Shown here: one piece after another, positions 63,724-64,000 of the stretch
Position numbering within the stretch: the stretch's first letter is position 1
How the letters are laid out: every line of letters starts with the position of its first letter
Origin: Pseudomonas orientalis
GTDB lineage: Bacteria > Pseudomonadota > Gammaproteobacteria > Pseudomonadales > Pseudomonadaceae
Assembly: GCF_002934065.1 (NCBI RefSeq)
Contig: NZ_CP018049.1
Coordinates: forward strand, 2,912,501 to 2,976,500
Length of the DNA stretch: 64,000 nt
Direction of reading: 5' to 3'
The notes under the pieces: generated by a model
The model's input: only the letters and a program-made list of their open reading frames with translations
What the model was told of the DNA's origin: nothing
Databases searched by the model: none
Made by a program: the position numbers and the translations under genes

Positions 63724-64000
63724 ATGAGCCTGCACGAACTGAACACCTTTCCCGGCGTGACTGCCCAACCTGATACCGCCACCGCGAACTTCGTGTTCAA
63801 CCACACCATGCTGCGGGTCAAGGACATCACCAAGTCGCTGGATTTCTACACCCGCGTACTGGGATTTTCCCTGGTTGAAAAACGCGATTTCCCGGAAGCC
63901 GAATTCAGCCTGTATTTCCTGGCTCTCGTGGACAAGGCACAGATCCCGGCTGACGCCGCCGAGCGCACCCAGTGGATGAAGTCGATCCCTGGCATCCTGG
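63724..64000 (+). CDS. gloA: lactoylglutathione lyase (glyoxalase I), 5' part
   Basis: The first 92 codons of glyoxalase I, which isomerises the methylglyoxal-glutathione hemithioacetal to lactoylglutathione. The first metal ligand His is in FNHTMLRVKDITKSLDFYTR. LGFSLVEKRDFPEAEFSLYF follows, and an insertion after ALVDKAQIP is typical of the longer, eukaryote-like Pseudomonas form. GGAGG precedes the ATG. The remainder lies beyond the right edge. Confidence 0.92.
   Translation, partial: MSLHELNTFPGVTAQPDTATANFVFNHTMLRVKDITKSLDFYTRVLGFSLVEKRDFPEAEFSLYFLALVDKAQIPADAAERTQWMKSIPGIL

Overview
The window is chromosomal DNA of a fluorescent Pseudomonas, most likely of the P. fluorescens group. It is GC-rich with dense, short-spaced operons. 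Diagnostic content includes an arn lipid A operon, a 358-residue 4-hydroxyphenylpyruvate dioxygenase, an MvaT/MvaU-type silencer, REP elements of the GTGGGAGGGGGCTTGC type and a highly structured intergenic repeat typical of this group. I see no tRNA, rRNA, CRISPR array or insertion sequence.

Layout. 1-5.5 kb: 5' part of ribokinase, a methyl-accepting chemotaxis protein, a Bcr/CflA-type efflux pump, a lone tyrosine recombinase and an exported protein of unknown function. 5.9-15.3 kb: the operon arnC-arnA-arnD-arnT-arnE-arnF-ugd plus a second ArnT-like glycosyltransferase. Most of its genes overlap by 1-4 bases, but no arnB is present in the window. 15.5-25 kb: a small unknown gene, an HPP membrane protein and two gene sets for branched- or short-chain acyl-CoA breakdown. 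The two sets converge on three REP doublets arranged with an exact 194-base period. 25.3-41.8 kb: a TPR protein and a large signalling district (KaiC-like ATPase with a hybrid kinase; on the other strand a 1165-residue hybrid kinase, CheR, CheB, a second hybrid kinase and a receiver; then one more receiver). A 1603-residue AT-richer toxin gene sits inside this district. 41.9-44.7 kb: three envelope or unknown proteins.

44.8-48.4 kb is the most unusual region: a three-gene minus-strand operon. It encodes a single 739-residue protein that fuses a complete class I terpene cyclase to a complete cytochrome P450, then a SAM methyltransferase (GTGA overlap), then isopentenyl-diphosphate isomerase. 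A 25-base dyad lies just upstream of the first start codon. This looks like a compact pathway for a methylated, oxidised terpenoid.

48.6-64 kb: an Asp/Glu racemase-family protein, a secreted TAP-type hydrolase, a glycerate kinase/CdaR/MFS module, a branched hairpin repeat element with REPs, a divergent LysR/atypical SDR pair, an aldo-keto reductase, RarD, Hpd, a CSS-EAL c-di-GMP phosphodiesterase, the MvaT-like silencer, a small exported protein and the start of glyoxalase I.

The strongest candidates for something new are the cyclase-P450 fusion operon and the large modular toxin. The toxin has a cholera-toxin-like ADP-ribosyltransferase C-terminus and a YopT-like protease domain in which serine occupies the presumed nucleophile position.
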